Source: Owenia fusiformis
Lineage: Eukaryota > Annelida > Polychaeta > Sabellida > Oweniidae
Length of the DNA: 64,000 bases
Direction of reading: 5' to 3'
Assembly (NCBI GenBank): GCA_903813345.2
Contig: CAIIXF020000003.1
Coordinates: forward strand, 19,856,931 to 19,920,930
The position numbers and the translations under genes are program-made. Under the pieces are notes generated by a model that ran no database searches, was not told where the DNA came from, and saw only the letters and a program-made list of their open reading frames with translations. Below are positions 11,182-26,100 of this stretch, one piece after another. Every line of letters starts with the position of its first letter. The first letter of the stretch is position 1.

Positions 11182-14100
11182 GTACGTATATAAGGGGTTC
11201 TAATAATTGATATAAGATATATGACATATTTATATTATAAAAAATACTATAATTACGCACAACTCACTAGTATGTTTTATGTCTCTGGTTAACAAACTTT
11301 TTCATCATTGCATTATTTGGCTTAAATTGACTCAAAACGACTCAGAGTCATTTTGAAAATTGGGATTTGGATTTTTTCATTTGTATATTTTAATATAAAG
11401 TTGATTTAAACAAAATAAAAACAAGTGCTATGATAAATAAATTATACATGTATTTGCTTGACTTCAGAAACTAGCACTTCTCTTAAATTGACCTCTCAGT
11501 CATTTTGAAAATTGGGATTTGAATTTTTTCATTTGTATATTTTAATATAAAGTTGATTTAAACAATATAAAAACACAAATACTACGATAAATAAATAACC
11601 CAATATATTTCAGAAACTAGCACTTCTAATAGCTGTGGTTGGATTAATTGAAGCAGGTAAAAACAGGTAACTAAATTTCAATTCAATTCTATTTTATTTA
11701 TTTCATAATTTCTTCAGTAAAATACACTATAAAATCATGCTGCTAGACGCCCATGGGCATATGTTGGAGTGTAACAGAATAAAGTTTTTACATACAACTA
11801 GACTACATTTAAAATATAGTATTTATAATATATTTTTTCTAACATTTAATGTTTTAAGATGAACAATGAAAATATAGAAAACAAACAATAATATAAAATA
11901 TATTTATATTATTTATAATATATTATTTTTAACATTTAATGTTTTAAGATGAACAATGAAAATATAGAAAACATACATTAATATTATTCAGTTTGAAATT
12001 CTTAAATGGTACACAAATCTATACTGTAGGCTGAAAAGTTAAAATATAATACTAGCCCTTCGGGCTTCGTGGAATATCACTTGTGAAAGATGCAAAGGTA
12101 TTCACCTTAATAGAATTAAATATTTGTTTTATTATTCACTGTTATATTCCCCACTCACATTAATGTAAAAAAAACTATTGATGTTGAATTAATCATAATA
12201 ATGTACTCCTGGGTATATATAAAATCAAAATCACACATGAAAACTCAAGTGACTTCCGTTGAATATTGCTCCTTAATTATTAGTCATGTGTATGACATGG
12301 ACCAACCAGAGTGTGAGGAATATGACAGTGATATAATAATCAGACATATTCTCCATGGACAAGTAGACTTTTATATGCAGATTCAGTTTTTAGATTTATA
12401 TTTAGAGTAGAGCGTTTTTTTTATATAATCTGGTTGGGAGAACATTCCAAAGATTAAGGCCAAAGTAATGAAATGAATGTTTTGAGCATTAAGGAATATG
12501 AAATTGATGCAGCGCTGCCTTGTGTTATGATGATGAAGATTAATGTTGATATCAAATATGTCTTGAAAAAGATTTTCATAAGACCCAGGGTGTTTATTAA
12601 AGATGTAGTACATGAACTGGCTCATGGAATATATGTTAACATCAAAAATATTTAATATTTTTAACTCTTTGAATAGGGAAGTGTGAGAAAGTCTTTCCTT
12701 ATGTAAAGCTAGCCTTAAGAGTTCTTTCTGAAGTTTATGTAAATGATCATAGAATGGAATGCAGAAATTTATTCATTTATATTTTAAAATTGAGAAAAAT
12801 GTGCAATAAGTTTTTTAAATTCATTATGTGGTTTAACCTAAATAGAAACACAACACAACACCTGACATTCGTTGGTTATATGATTTATTGCGTAACACTA
12901 ACTAAAAGCAATAAATCATTTTGATCGTAGTAGATATAATATGTTTTACAATTGTTTAATTATAATTATCTCCAATTGCTGCTGACATGACAAAGATTAG
13001 TACCCTCACATGTTATTTGAGGGGTGAGATTTTAAGTTAAAAACACTTAATTGACACCTAAGTAACAATAGTTAAGAGGGCGAGGGTGAAAATAATGAGA
13101 GAACAGTCTCAGACCTCTGTGATCTGTGATGGCTGAGACAGATTACAGGGAGTCGGCAGAAATCAGAAACAAATGTGACCACATGATAAAAACCACCCAC
13201 GCCATCTTTAAACAATTTCCAAATGAAAATACACTTCAACATGGCATGTTACTTCTTATTGGGAAAGGAATTTATTTCAACCTTTGATATTTTCTAGAAA
13301 GAAAGTTTAAAACCTATTGATTATGTAGCTTATGACTTCATATAAATATAAGGTTTTTAATAAAGATGAGAATTAGACCTACTGGCCCTTTAAATTGAAC
13401 ATGATACCTGGAGTGTAAAAGCAGTATCTGTTGACTTTCTCATGTTTCTTTACTTCATCATGACTTAGCTCTTTTTCTAAATTTCTTGTACAGGTCAAAA
13501 ATTAGGAGAAGAACAAGCAAAACTATAGGGAGACGAAAACTGAATAAAGTTGTACCAGCAGCATCGAATAACGCACGGTAAGTATTGGATTTCATCTTAG
13601 TTATTATTTTGTGTGATAATCTCGAAATTTTGGTTAAAACAACATGCTCCTAGACATTGACCAAATTTTTCAATCCCACCCTGTGACACTGGGTAAATAA
13701 GACATGTGACTTAACATTCTAATCCACGATTTCTAGAATAGTGGCGTAATAGTAGGAGGAAAACATGGAGGAAAGACAAACCATGTAAAAATTAATTGTT
13801 CCTGAGTTTAATTATTACATGTATTGTAATAATATTACTACTTTTTGAATTATAGCATGGTCTTTCGAATACCCATGGTAATAGTAAAAAACATAAAAAG
13901 TGTCATTAGACAGTATGCCATGGTTATAGTATTTACGTACCAAATATGAACAAAATTGCTCTACTCCTTTTTGAATTAAAGTAAAAAACGTTAAAATGGC
14001 AGTCATTTTTCCAAATGGCTGCCTTCTACCAAAAGTGTCATCAGACAGTGTGCCATGGTTATAGTATTCACATACCAAATATGAACAAAATAGCTTTGCT

Positions 14101-17100
14101 ACTTTTCAAGTTACAGGAAAAATCGTAACATAGATCTAGTGTAAAGGCCGCCATTTTTCAAGATGGCTGCCATGTGCTTCATCGATATCTACATTTGTAA
14201 CTTTTGTCCTATATAATTTTTTTACATTTAAAACATTTAAAATAATGTAAGATCGGCACTAAAACGGCTGCCATTTTTGAATGTGAGGCCATTTTAAAAA
14301 TTGGCTTTCGAGCAGAACTTTTACCCCAATAGGGTATATGTGTACAGAATATGAACAAAATCGAGCCAAAGGTATTTGAGTTATTGCCCGAACAGACGGA
14401 CGGACGTATGGATGGACGGACGAAGGCGTTCCCTATATTCCTCCGAACTTTGTTCAATATTCAATCATCACAGAAGGGTTAAATTGATAGTTAAGACATC
14501 ACTTACTAGTATATTTTGTCATAACAGATACTGTGTAGATGAACTTGATGAAGACAAAAAGACCTATTATGAAGATCTTGGCTGTACAATCACAATAGAA
14601 GACTCAAATACACCGGATGAAGAAGAAATTTGCTTTAAACTCAGCTGTCCAACAGGTAGGAATGAGTACTCAGAATTATAGTAGGCTGTAAAAGCCAATA
14701 CATACTTCTGACCAAAACTGGGGGGGGGGCTGGGTGCAGTTGCTTGAACCCTATTGGCTAACAAACCTGCTACCTCTTGTATTTTGACATCATTGGAACC
14801 AAATTATCATGGTGGAGACACAATATCCTACACATACATAACTGTTTTAAATATGTTAATGATGTGACATTAGTTTTGAGGATGTTCTTCTCCTGAAATA
14901 TTTTTACATGACAATAATCAGAAAAATGTGCATTTGCGTGACATTTATCAAGCAAAAAAAGGCATCACTTCTATTTCTTCAGCAAATGTGTGACAAACTC
15001 GCAAATTGATGGCCTGCATTGATATGACTTTTTTTGTTTGATCGATTTCAAATCTACACTCATGCAAAGAGGGAGCACCAATGCTTAATTCAAGCTATTA
15101 TCTTTTTAATTTCATCAGAATGCAAACAGTTGTTTTACCTGAATGGCACCATACCTTACATGGTGGAAAAGCCAATTTTTCAAACAAGTCAAAAGTAGAT
15201 TCCACAGATATGAGCCAAAAAGAGAATTGGTTCCCAGAATGCAATCTCAATTTTTTCCAACAATGAAGATGTTGTTATTGTCTTAAGTAGCTATAACATT
15301 ATTATCAGCAATCCAAAATATTTGAGCTTATATCTTGATCAATTGTGTGTTTTGAATTTTTTGTTATGTAACAAGACCAAAACTAACGATTTAAAATATG
15401 TGTACCAAACGAAGCGAAAGAATATTGAGAATGCATTCTGGGAGCCAATCCTCCTTGGATATGAGCATCAGTTCAGATGATTGGCAGTTTAATTTCAAAA
15501 CAGACAGATAATGGACAGACATATAAGGCGTCGTTTCCATCGGCACCATTCGAGCCAAAAACCTATCGCTCTTTCAATTAGTCAAATTCAACACCAAAAT
15601 TCTCACGATTGCTCCATCAATATAAAAATCTCTTTCTGAAAGCAGCAAAACAAGCAGACAAGTGCAACTTATTAGAGGTTAATCCATACTTTATGGTTTT
15701 AGAAGGGGATAATATGTTAATTGTTCAAGTTCATACATTCAATAATTATGGAACCATGTTTTTTTCAAACTGCAATATTTACAAAAAAAAGGTTTAATTT
15801 ATTGATGGTGAAAATCGTAGATTATTTTTGATTGGATTTTGAAGCAAAATAAACTGAAGACTAAGACTTAATAAAAATTCAGATACCCAAATTTATTAGA
15901 ACTGAAAAACAGTTTAACAAAGATTCTGCCATGTTTTATCATAGGCTGCCCGGTCGAAGGTAGAATACGGAAAGGCAAGGTTCAATATGAAATAGGGGAA
16001 GAGTGGATTGAGGGCAAGAGAAAAAGCTGTTCATGTCAGAAGGGGGGCTGGATGTACTTTGATGTCCCAGAACCTATAAGTGACACCGATGGTGAAGAAG
16101 TTAAACCACCACCATTTGAATTACCAGTAACAGAATGTTTGCCTATGGGTATGTAGAAACTAATAGGATGGCATTAAATGAGAAACATTATGCATGACAT
16201 AATGGCCCAGAATGTAATGAAAAATCACACTCATTGATTGAACAGAATTATACATGAAGCTACAAGACACTCCTCGTCACAAGCAAATATGGCAAGGTCC
16301 ATGTGCATGTACAATCCTCATCATGGAAATAGATGTATGGATTTTAAAGTGGTGACATTATGAAATCCAACTTACTTTTTTGTGTACGATGTTCACCATT
16401 CGTCGATTGGTGTTTGGCATCTTTAACAAATGGCAAGTATGTGACATTTTGCATGCTTATGCCTTGTTACTAATTTTAGGTTGCGAGCATGAAGGAAAAT
16501 TCTTTGCCTCAGGTAAAACAAGGTCCCATCCAAGAGGCATATGCACGTGTATGAAAGGAAATGATCCCCATATTATGGATGGAAAGACATTATATTACTT
16601 CAAATGTCCTCTGAGAACAAGGAGCTCAGGTGGTTTTGTGTAAGGTATAATCCCTCATGAAAGGATATAACCTTTCGTAACCTATCATATAAGGGTATAA
16701 CAGCTCGTATAAGGTATTAACCAATGTTGGTCATTATTTTAAAATCTATTGCTAAAAATCAGCCAGTTCATACGTTTTTGAGAAAACTGGGGAAAAGAAC
16801 CGGCATTGTGACCTTTTCATAGGGGTCAAGGTTAAGTTAGGCCATGGCAAGTAAAATGAATAATCCAAACAAAACTTTTTAAATGTTGGCATATTGATGC
16901 ATTACCGCACACATATTTTTGATTTTTGATCACTTTTTGAAATAAAAAAATTGAAATAGAATTACCATTAAAAAATGTTCCACTGGGCCTACCTTTACTT
17001 GATCAATTATGACATCATATAAGAATAATTCGTTCTTATGAATGCTTGTATGTATTCTGCGCTGGGTGCTAACAATATAAAGTTCATTGACATGTGATGT

Positions 17101-20100
17101 ACACATTGAGGACTATATGAAGTTTAATTGTGCTGGTTTCATGATTTTATATGTCAGTATGTGTTTATTTTGTAATATTCATGTATGTCATCAGAATAAT
17201 TGGTTTGAGAATTGTCAAAAGATTGTTATACTTTTCATTCCTTTCAATGGTTTTCTATGTTGAATATAAAATAAGAACAAAATCAAAACATCACATTTAA
17301 TTAAACATTCTGTGACTATGGTATTCTCAATCATTTATTTATTTTATTCACATGGAAGTTTGAAAGTGAACTTTTCATTCAACATTTTATTTTCATTCTT
17401 ATTGAAAATGGATGTGAGAATATAACATAAAAAAACAAATATTTCATTCTACACTCTAATTTAATTATTGTTCTATTCTTGATGAAAACTTGTTGAAAAT
17501 TGGGCGTGAAAATATAACAAATAATAAAACAAATATTTCATTCTTTTCTTGGTGAATACCTGTTGCAAATGAGTGTAAAAAGCAGTATCCAGTTTTCAAG
17601 GGATGCTTCTATGATACTCATCAAAAGATGAATAGATATTTAACTCAATGGAATAAAATATTTGATTAGAATATAGATCATCATCTTGTCATAAATTGTT
17701 CCAAACAAATAAACTACTATATTCTTATTTACTATCTTACTAGGTTGAACATTTGATTTATATACAACAAACAAGCAATGGTTTATTAAATTGTTCTTGA
17801 ATGTCTACTGTATTAAACTGCATTTGTATAAATATAAATCAAGGTTAATAAATAATATCTCCACTTTGATACAAAGCATATGTCTATTTTTGCTGTTATT
17901 TACTGTATTTATAAAGTGTATAAAAACAGTAAATGATTCAGATAGTTGAGACAAAAACAAAGGTGCATTTAAAATCATTCTTTTTACAAAACAATCTACA
18001 TGTACAGTACATATATTATCAATAGACTAGATCTGAATAGAACTTCGTTTTTATCAGTAAAATTTAAGTCAAAATGAGATCATATTTGAACATCAACAAA
18101 TATGGATTAAAGATTTTTTTTAAATATTAGGTGAATTTTAGGTGTGGGCTAGATTCCTGGTAGAATCCACATGGTATAAAATCATTAAAATTAAAATAAT
18201 TTTTCTTGTCCTGAATAGATAATAAATGCCCTTGACTATTTTCCCATAATTTACATTAATGCCTCTTTTTATCATATAGAGGGCAATCACTGCAGAGCAT
18301 TAAATTTAATATTATTATTCCTTAAAAGTACAACAAATCTGTTTATCGATGCTGGAACATATGCATGTACAGTTTTTATACTTTTTCAGATACTTTTTAA
18401 GAGGTTATTAATTCAAAAGAGGGCATTATAGTGCTAGGCAATGTTCACATTCCACCTTATGCAGACTGAATGACTGAATGCAGAGAGAATGAGGGGAATA
18501 TCACTAGTCAGTATCAAGGAAAGGTTACAGCCGTCACCTTTGCATTCAAGATAGCAGACGGGAAGTGTCGCTTTCGATATATTTAGTTTTCATGGACTTA
18601 AACTATATAGTTGATGTAATGCTTTGATATTTGAAGTAATAAACCAGGCTTATATGACATGGAAACTCTGGGAGTATGATAATTTGTTCATATTAATTTA
18701 TTGACCTGTAGTTAAACAGAGTATGTCGTGCGTAGGTGCCACAGTTCAAGGATATCTTCCACCGCTTAAGGGAAGGTTACTGGGATTTTGGTTTCATGAC
18801 CACTATCGTATCATTCATTTCCAGTAGAGGAAGCAGTGTAAGATATCGTTGAACTGTGGCGCCCACTCATGATATATGAACAAATGATCAAACACCAGAG
18901 TTTTCATGTCATAGAAGCCTTGTTTAGTTCAAATATCAAAGCAATGCTTAGGAAAAATGTTATGGGTATTACCCATAGTGTTATCCATAATAATGGTAAT
19001 TCATTAGGTCATTTATGGTTAATATGTACATAACCCATAGTGTTACCCATAACCAATAGTTATGGTTAAAACTTACATGTTATAACAATGATACACTCAT
19101 AATTGCCATTATGTATTGGCAATGTGCAAGTCATGTGTAGGTTATGGGCAAATTATGTGTCCCCATAACATACACATAAATTCCAAATAACCTACACATA
19201 ACTTCCACATTACCAATACATAATGGCATAATGTAAAGCCATTATTTACCCATTATAAGTCATTACCAAAAGATTTAGGTTGGATACGGCATCAATTACC
19301 CTTACGTTATGGGTACTTTGGGGCTATGGGTAACAATATGGGTAGTTATGTGAAATAAATTACATCAACTATAAAGTTGTCCATGAAAACTAAAAATATT
19401 TAAATCGACACATCCTGTCCACCATCTTGAATGCGAAGGTGATGGCCGCAGCCTTCCCTTGATATGATACTGATATGAGATTGGTCACTTTTAATTCAAA
19501 TTTTTTTATGAGTCTTTAGTTATATCCATACATATATTTGACAAAGTTGGAAATTGTGAATATATGGTGAGACCTGGTGTAATTCATTCTATAGTCATGC
19601 AAACATTATAAACCTCTTTCCAAGATAGAACTATTAAGTCCAGCCCAGTTTGAAATTAATTCCATAATACAATATGAAATAAATCATTAAATTTTCCTCG
19701 ATCAACAACATACCAACAATTCAATATTGTTATATAGAATCCGGAAAATACAAAGCCACATCCTACGCAGAACGCCATTGCTGTTACACAAGTCAATGTA
19801 CAACAATATATAATTATACATGGAGATGGAAGAATATAAAACCAATCTAAGATCATTGTTCTTTGATTGTTGGAAATGATTGTTATTTCTCTATTACTCG
19901 CTGGTCATGTTATCATTATTGTATACAGGAAACGTACAAATTGATGTAGCATACTTGTAATAATTCACATGTATGTAATTATTAATAACAGGGGGAAATA
20001 ATTATAGGTGTTAAATAGCAAAAGTGTTGCCATATACACTCTCCTCCAAAAGCAACTCAACATAGGATATTTAGCTATGAAAGGATTGGTATCGATATGG

Positions 20101-23100
20101 TGAACTGAATTCAAGAATGTTTTTCTCTTAAATCAATTATTGAAAACATTCTGTAAAGAAACACGGTCCTTTATGTAATGTTGACTGATTGACAACAATT
20201 TAATGCAAAAAATAATTTATATAATTTTACTGTTTTTGTTAACATTTTTTGTTTTTTAGTGCAATTGTTTTTTTTGTTCCTGTTTACCTATTCTTCAGAA
20301 TGAAATAAACTATCTTTCCGAAGCTTGTTGGAACAAAATAGCATATACAACATTTTCTTATATTATATTTGTAAAATTATAGTTATACAAAGGACATTTT
20401 GGTTGATTTAACAAAAAGTATTCAAAAAATTAAAAACAAAAAAAAACCAAATAGATAATAAAAATTAAGATAAACCTTTTAATTCATTAACAAAACACTT
20501 TTTTAAATCAACCAAACTTTCCTTTGTACAATTACAAAATTGACTGAGAGACCTAAACACATTGTGTTTATGGCATTTTATTCCAATGAGGTTCGGATAG
20601 ATGTTTCATTTCATTCCCAACATATGATACCAAGAACAAAAGAAGTGTCTGATGTGTTTTCTAAAAGCAATATAGAGAAAAGTATATATATTTATATCAA
20701 ATTATATTATTAAATTGACAATGTGTAAAATTTTCAGAATTTTTTCAACATGTGTTCAAAAAGTTCACCATATCGATACCCATCCTTTGTTTTATCAAAG
20801 TAGACATTTTTTAATTGCTTCTAAAATAAAACAAGCCAATAACATGCAAAATGTAACTACCTGGCATCTGTTACAGACACTATCCACCGAACACCAACCA
20901 CCAAATGCTAGATGCTGAATGCCAACCACTGAACACTGTCCACAAAAAGTTGGAGGCTATAACAATAAACTAGAGTAGAAAACTTCAGTTCCAACAGGAG
21001 GAATTAATATTGACTCCTTTTGGCAAAATCAACACCCAGGATTTGACATGACACAATCCTAAAAGTATTTCTTGAGTAAAGGTCTTATACCCAAAATTCA
21101 TCAGCCCATAACATTTGGACCAAATCAAATATCTGTTAACAGTGGCGGAAATTAACAAAGGGGGAGGGGGCCAAAATTTGAGTCTGGAATTTTTTTTTGA
21201 AAAATTAAGGCCTATTTTTGATAATTGGCTCAAAAAGACCTAATTTTGAAGCCCAAAAACTAGTTTTTTCTGGGCCCACTAAAGGGAGGGGGGTGGGCCA
21301 AATGGGTTATTAAAAATAGCATTTTTTCTTGAAAGATTTTTGGCCATATTGATTTTAGCAGCCATATTGAAAATTCAGCCTTGAAGGGGTTGTACATGTA
21401 AGTGGTGATCATATTCACAAGAGAAAGGTGTTAGGGCCAGACCAATATTATTTCAGTAAGTCTCATTTTTATCTATTTCCCTCAATACACCTTTCTAAAA
21501 AACACTGCCACCTTTTGGTAAATCAAAGAAACTATGATATATAAACTAGATTCATAGAGAAAGGATAAAACAAAGCAAAAGTGTGACAAACTGTGTTCGA
21601 TTATTTCGGCATTCATTTTTTCAGCGTACGTTTTTTTCGGCGTGAATTGAAAATTTTTTGCTTGACAATAATTTGAACAAATGCGTATTTGACATATTCT
21701 GTCACGCAAAAATAAACAGGCGTGACTTCAAACTCTTCAGCAAATGCGTGACAAATGTGCAAGCGGGGCAAATACTACTAACACCAGAGGCTTCGGATCA
21801 TATTTGAAAGAGGGGGTTCATTTTCCAAAAACTATAAGTGGCGTTGTTCAAAGGAATCTTAGCAGTTACAGTTTCGCATCCAACACACATCCCTTTCAGA
21901 GACAATTAATTTGTAACGGCCTAACCATAACTGATTGCAGAAAGCAGAAATTGTGACTTTATGCAATATCTGAGTGACGCACATGTGAAATTATATTATA
22001 TCTACGTGTCTCTATTAGAGTAACACAATATAACATGAACAATATAAATGCATTCCTATAATCAGTACTATAGTATATAAATTGCAACATTTAACAGAGA
22101 ACGTTCTAGGAATCATCTTTAATGGATAACATATTAAAAGTAGGAAAAATGATGAATGAAACAATGGACAATTTTCCTTTTCGCCAGATATTATCGAGAA
22201 TGTTTGAAACGATACTAAATTCCAATTCCACCAATGTGAACATGACAAGTATGATAAAGCCTGATATAGCGCTAGATGGGGAGTTTTATTCGACTACAGT
22301 GTCACAACTCAATGAAGGTAAGCTACATGATTGTAAATGTTGTAATAATTTTGTTTTTGAAAATGTCTTTAAAACTGCTCAGTCTCACAAATTAAAGAAT
22401 GGATATCGATATGGCGAACTTTTTGAACACACGTTTCTCTTAAACCAGTCATCAAAAATTTCTGAAAATCTTACAAATTGTCAATTTAATGGCCATCTTT
22501 TGAATGGTAACAATATAATTTGAAATAGATATACATACTTTCATCTATATTGTTTTAAAAAAACACATCAAACACTTGTTTTGTTCTTGGTATCATGTTT
22601 CCGGAGTGAAATAAAACATCTTTCTGAACCTCATTGGAACAAAACGACATAAACACAACATGTTTAGGTCTCTCAATATTGTAATTGTACAAAAGAGATT
22701 TTGGTTGATTTTAAAAAAGTATCTTGTTAATGAAATAAAAGGTTTTTCTTGATTTTTATCTCTTTTGGGGGGATTATGTTTTAATTTTTTTGATACTTTT
22801 TTAAAATCAACCAAAAATTCCTTTGTATAACTTTAATATTGAGAGGTCTAAAACATGTTGTATATGCTATTTTGTTCCAACAAGGTTCGGAAAGACATTT
22901 TATTTCATTCTCAAGTATTGGTAGAAAGGAGCAAAAACAATTGCACTAAAAAAACAAAAAATGTTAACAAAAACAGTTATATAAAATATTTCTAAATAAT
23001 TTGCACATTAAATTGTTGTCAATCAGTCAACATTACATAAAACACCATGTTTTTTTACAGAATGTTTTCAATGATTGGTAAATAAGAGAAAAACACTGTT

Positions 23101-26100
23101 GAATTCAGTTCTCCATATCGATACCTATCCTTTAATATTTTTTTGTAACTTTTTCAACTATTGAACCTATTTAAAACAATTGTATCCATAACCTAATTCA
23201 TCAATATTTTATCCATGTTGGACATTAATCAAAATGTTCAAACACATCATGGAACATTTACTGCAAATATTATATGAAAGTCCTGGGAGAGACGCTTAGG
23301 AGGGGTTGGCCCCAGTGCTGACATCCCTGATGTGATACAGATACAGATTCTTTGGGAATTTTACAATTACAGAAATATCAATGATAAATAAAAAAGCTTG
23401 CTCTCGTGAAACTTCAGACAAAATTAACTTGTCAGAAAATTGCCACGAGAGATAAAAGATTATTCGGGATGCCTGCCTGCCCGCCCGCCCAACCGCCCGG
23501 CAAACTGATTACAATATAGCACCTTAGGGTCTAAATAAAAAGAGTTATCTGCATTCACTATTATATCAGGAATTTAACAATCTCTAAGAAATTAGATACA
23601 CTTTTGTATGAAGATACCAACCTTAATGATGAAGTGAATGATAAAATTATTGAAATTGTGGCTCATTGGCAATCTCAGTATTGAACAGCAAGTGAAACAG
23701 TCTATAATCCTTTGGGAACCTTTTGGTTGGGAGGGGGAGCAAGCATAAACAGACTGAACATACTACAATACAATGTTTTTGTATTGTGTAAATTCCTGTA
23801 TTATATTTTTATGTTCTACTTTGCCGTTAATGTTATTAAGTTAACAAAGGCAAACATTTGTGTTTATATCAATGTCAAGGAAATATAAATAAATTGAAAT
23901 TTAAAAAAAAATGATATCATAAGTTATTACAAGGGCTGGCATTTTACTTACTTAATGGCAAAATCAGATCTAGATCTAACATTGTTTCAGTCTTAAAATA
24001 TACCTTAATGTATGTTGCTCATGTCCACATTTATCAATTTGCAATTTGAATCTAAGACTAGTCCATATAATAAGATATCGTGGGTCTTTTGACACCCGAT
24101 GATTCTGAAGTAAATTAAAAATATGTGTAACATATGTCATGTTTTCATGCGAGTATTTATGCAATATGTCATCCTCCTGAGCAATTAATCATCTTACAAC
24201 TGCTGAGAAAACGTGCTTTTATTATTGAATACTTCACATGCCTGTGATTCATGCAGAAAGTGCTCATTAGGCTATCCCATCGAATGAAGTTCGGAGGGAT
24301 ATAGGGAATGCTTCCGTCAGTCTGTCTGGGCAATAACTCAAATAATGTTGTCCTGATTTTGTTCATATTTTGTAATAAAAAACTGTAATAGCGATATGTT
24401 TTAAATGTAAAAAAATTATATAGGACATTAATAAAGTTAGAATTGTAGATCTTAAAGAAGCACATGGCAGCCATCTTGAAAAATGGTGGCCTTTACTCGC
24501 TATTTTACGATTTTTTCTGTAACTCGAAAAGTAGTGGAGCAATTTTGTTCATATTTTGTATTTGAATACTATAAGCATGGCACACTGTCTAATGACACTT
24601 GTGGTAGAAGGTGTTCATTTTGAAAAATGGCTGCCATTTTTGCTATATACTTTGTAAAAATGCCAGCCATGGCTGTTCGATGGGATTTGCTACGCTTTGG
24701 CGTTGCTGTTGTCTAGTTTTATGTAATACTTCACATGCATGTGATTCAGGCAGTAAGTGCTTATATTATGGAATACTTCACATGCATGTGATTCAGGCAG
24801 TAAGTGCTTATATTATGGAATACTTCACATGCATGTGATTCAGGCAGTAAGTGCTTATATTATGTAATACTTCACATGCATGTGATTCAGGCAGTAAGTG
24901 CTTATATCATTGAATACTTCACATGCATGTGATTCAGGCAGTAAGTGCTTATATCATTGAATACTTCACATGCATGTGATTCGGGCAGTAAGTGCTTATA
25001 TTATGGAATACTTCACATGCATGTGATTCAGGCAGTAAGTGCTTATATTATGTAATACTTCACATGCATGTGATTCAGGCAGTAAGTGCTTATATCATTG
25101 AATACTTCACATGCATGTGATTCAGGCAGTAAGTGCTTATATTATGTAATACTTCACATGCATGTGATTCAGGCAGTAAGTGCTTATATTATTGAATACT
25201 TCACATGCATATGATTCAGGCATTAAGTGCTTATTTTATCTAATACTTCATATCTATATGATTCAGGAAATGAGACTGAAGGACCTGACAAGAAAATGAT
25301 TATGCTCATTATGACAATAGTTGTCTTCTGCTTCCCCATTGTCACCATTCTTTTTGTGATTGTACTGCGTATGCACCTTAAATGGAGAGAGGGTCTAGAT
25401 GCACAACAAGGCCTCATGAGAGGCACTTTTGAGTAAGTAAAAAATTATGAAAAAATAAACAAGCCATTAACATGCAAAATGCCATCACTGCCATTTGACA
25501 CCAAATGCCAACCTCCAAAGACCAACTACCGAACACCAGTAGATATATTTTTGACTTTAAACTCAATGGTGCCTGAAATCCAAGATGTCCAACTTTCAAT
25601 AACCATAAAATCTATATAACTGGGTGACTAAAAAAGAACAAATCCTCACAAGAAACAATAACAAGGCATTAACATGACAAAATGTCACCACCTTAATTGC
25701 TCACAATAGGTCAAATAAATACCTTTTTGACACTTAGAAGGCCATTGAAGGTGAAATCTCAAATCTAAAGTCAGATTTGAACTTCTGAGAACTTGTAGAT
25801 GATTAATTTGAAAAAATTGGTCAATTTGAAGCAAGTTGAAAAAAGACCTTTTTGACATTGATAGGGTCATTGTAGGTCAAATATTTTTTTGACATTGAGA
25901 ATGTCATTGAAGGTCAAATCTATAGTCAGATTTGAACTTTTGAGAACATTTTGAAAAAAAAGAAATTGGATAATTTGAAGCAAGTTGTAAAAAGACCTTT
26001 TTGACCTTTAGAAGGGCAATGAAGGTCAAATCTTAAGTCAGATTTGAACTTCTGATATTTTGTAGATGATTTTGAAAAGAAATTGGTCAATTTGAAGCAA

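Noticed and set aside
22122-22523. 133-codon plus-strand ORF as a single-exon gene
   Set aside because: Its second half reads into a foldback MITE, and a strong donor at 22,318 ends the part that could be coding.
22390-23137. TTAA on both sides of a foldback MITE as a piggyBac target duplication
   Set aside because: Other copies of the family lack TTAA flanks and the ends do not start with CCC.
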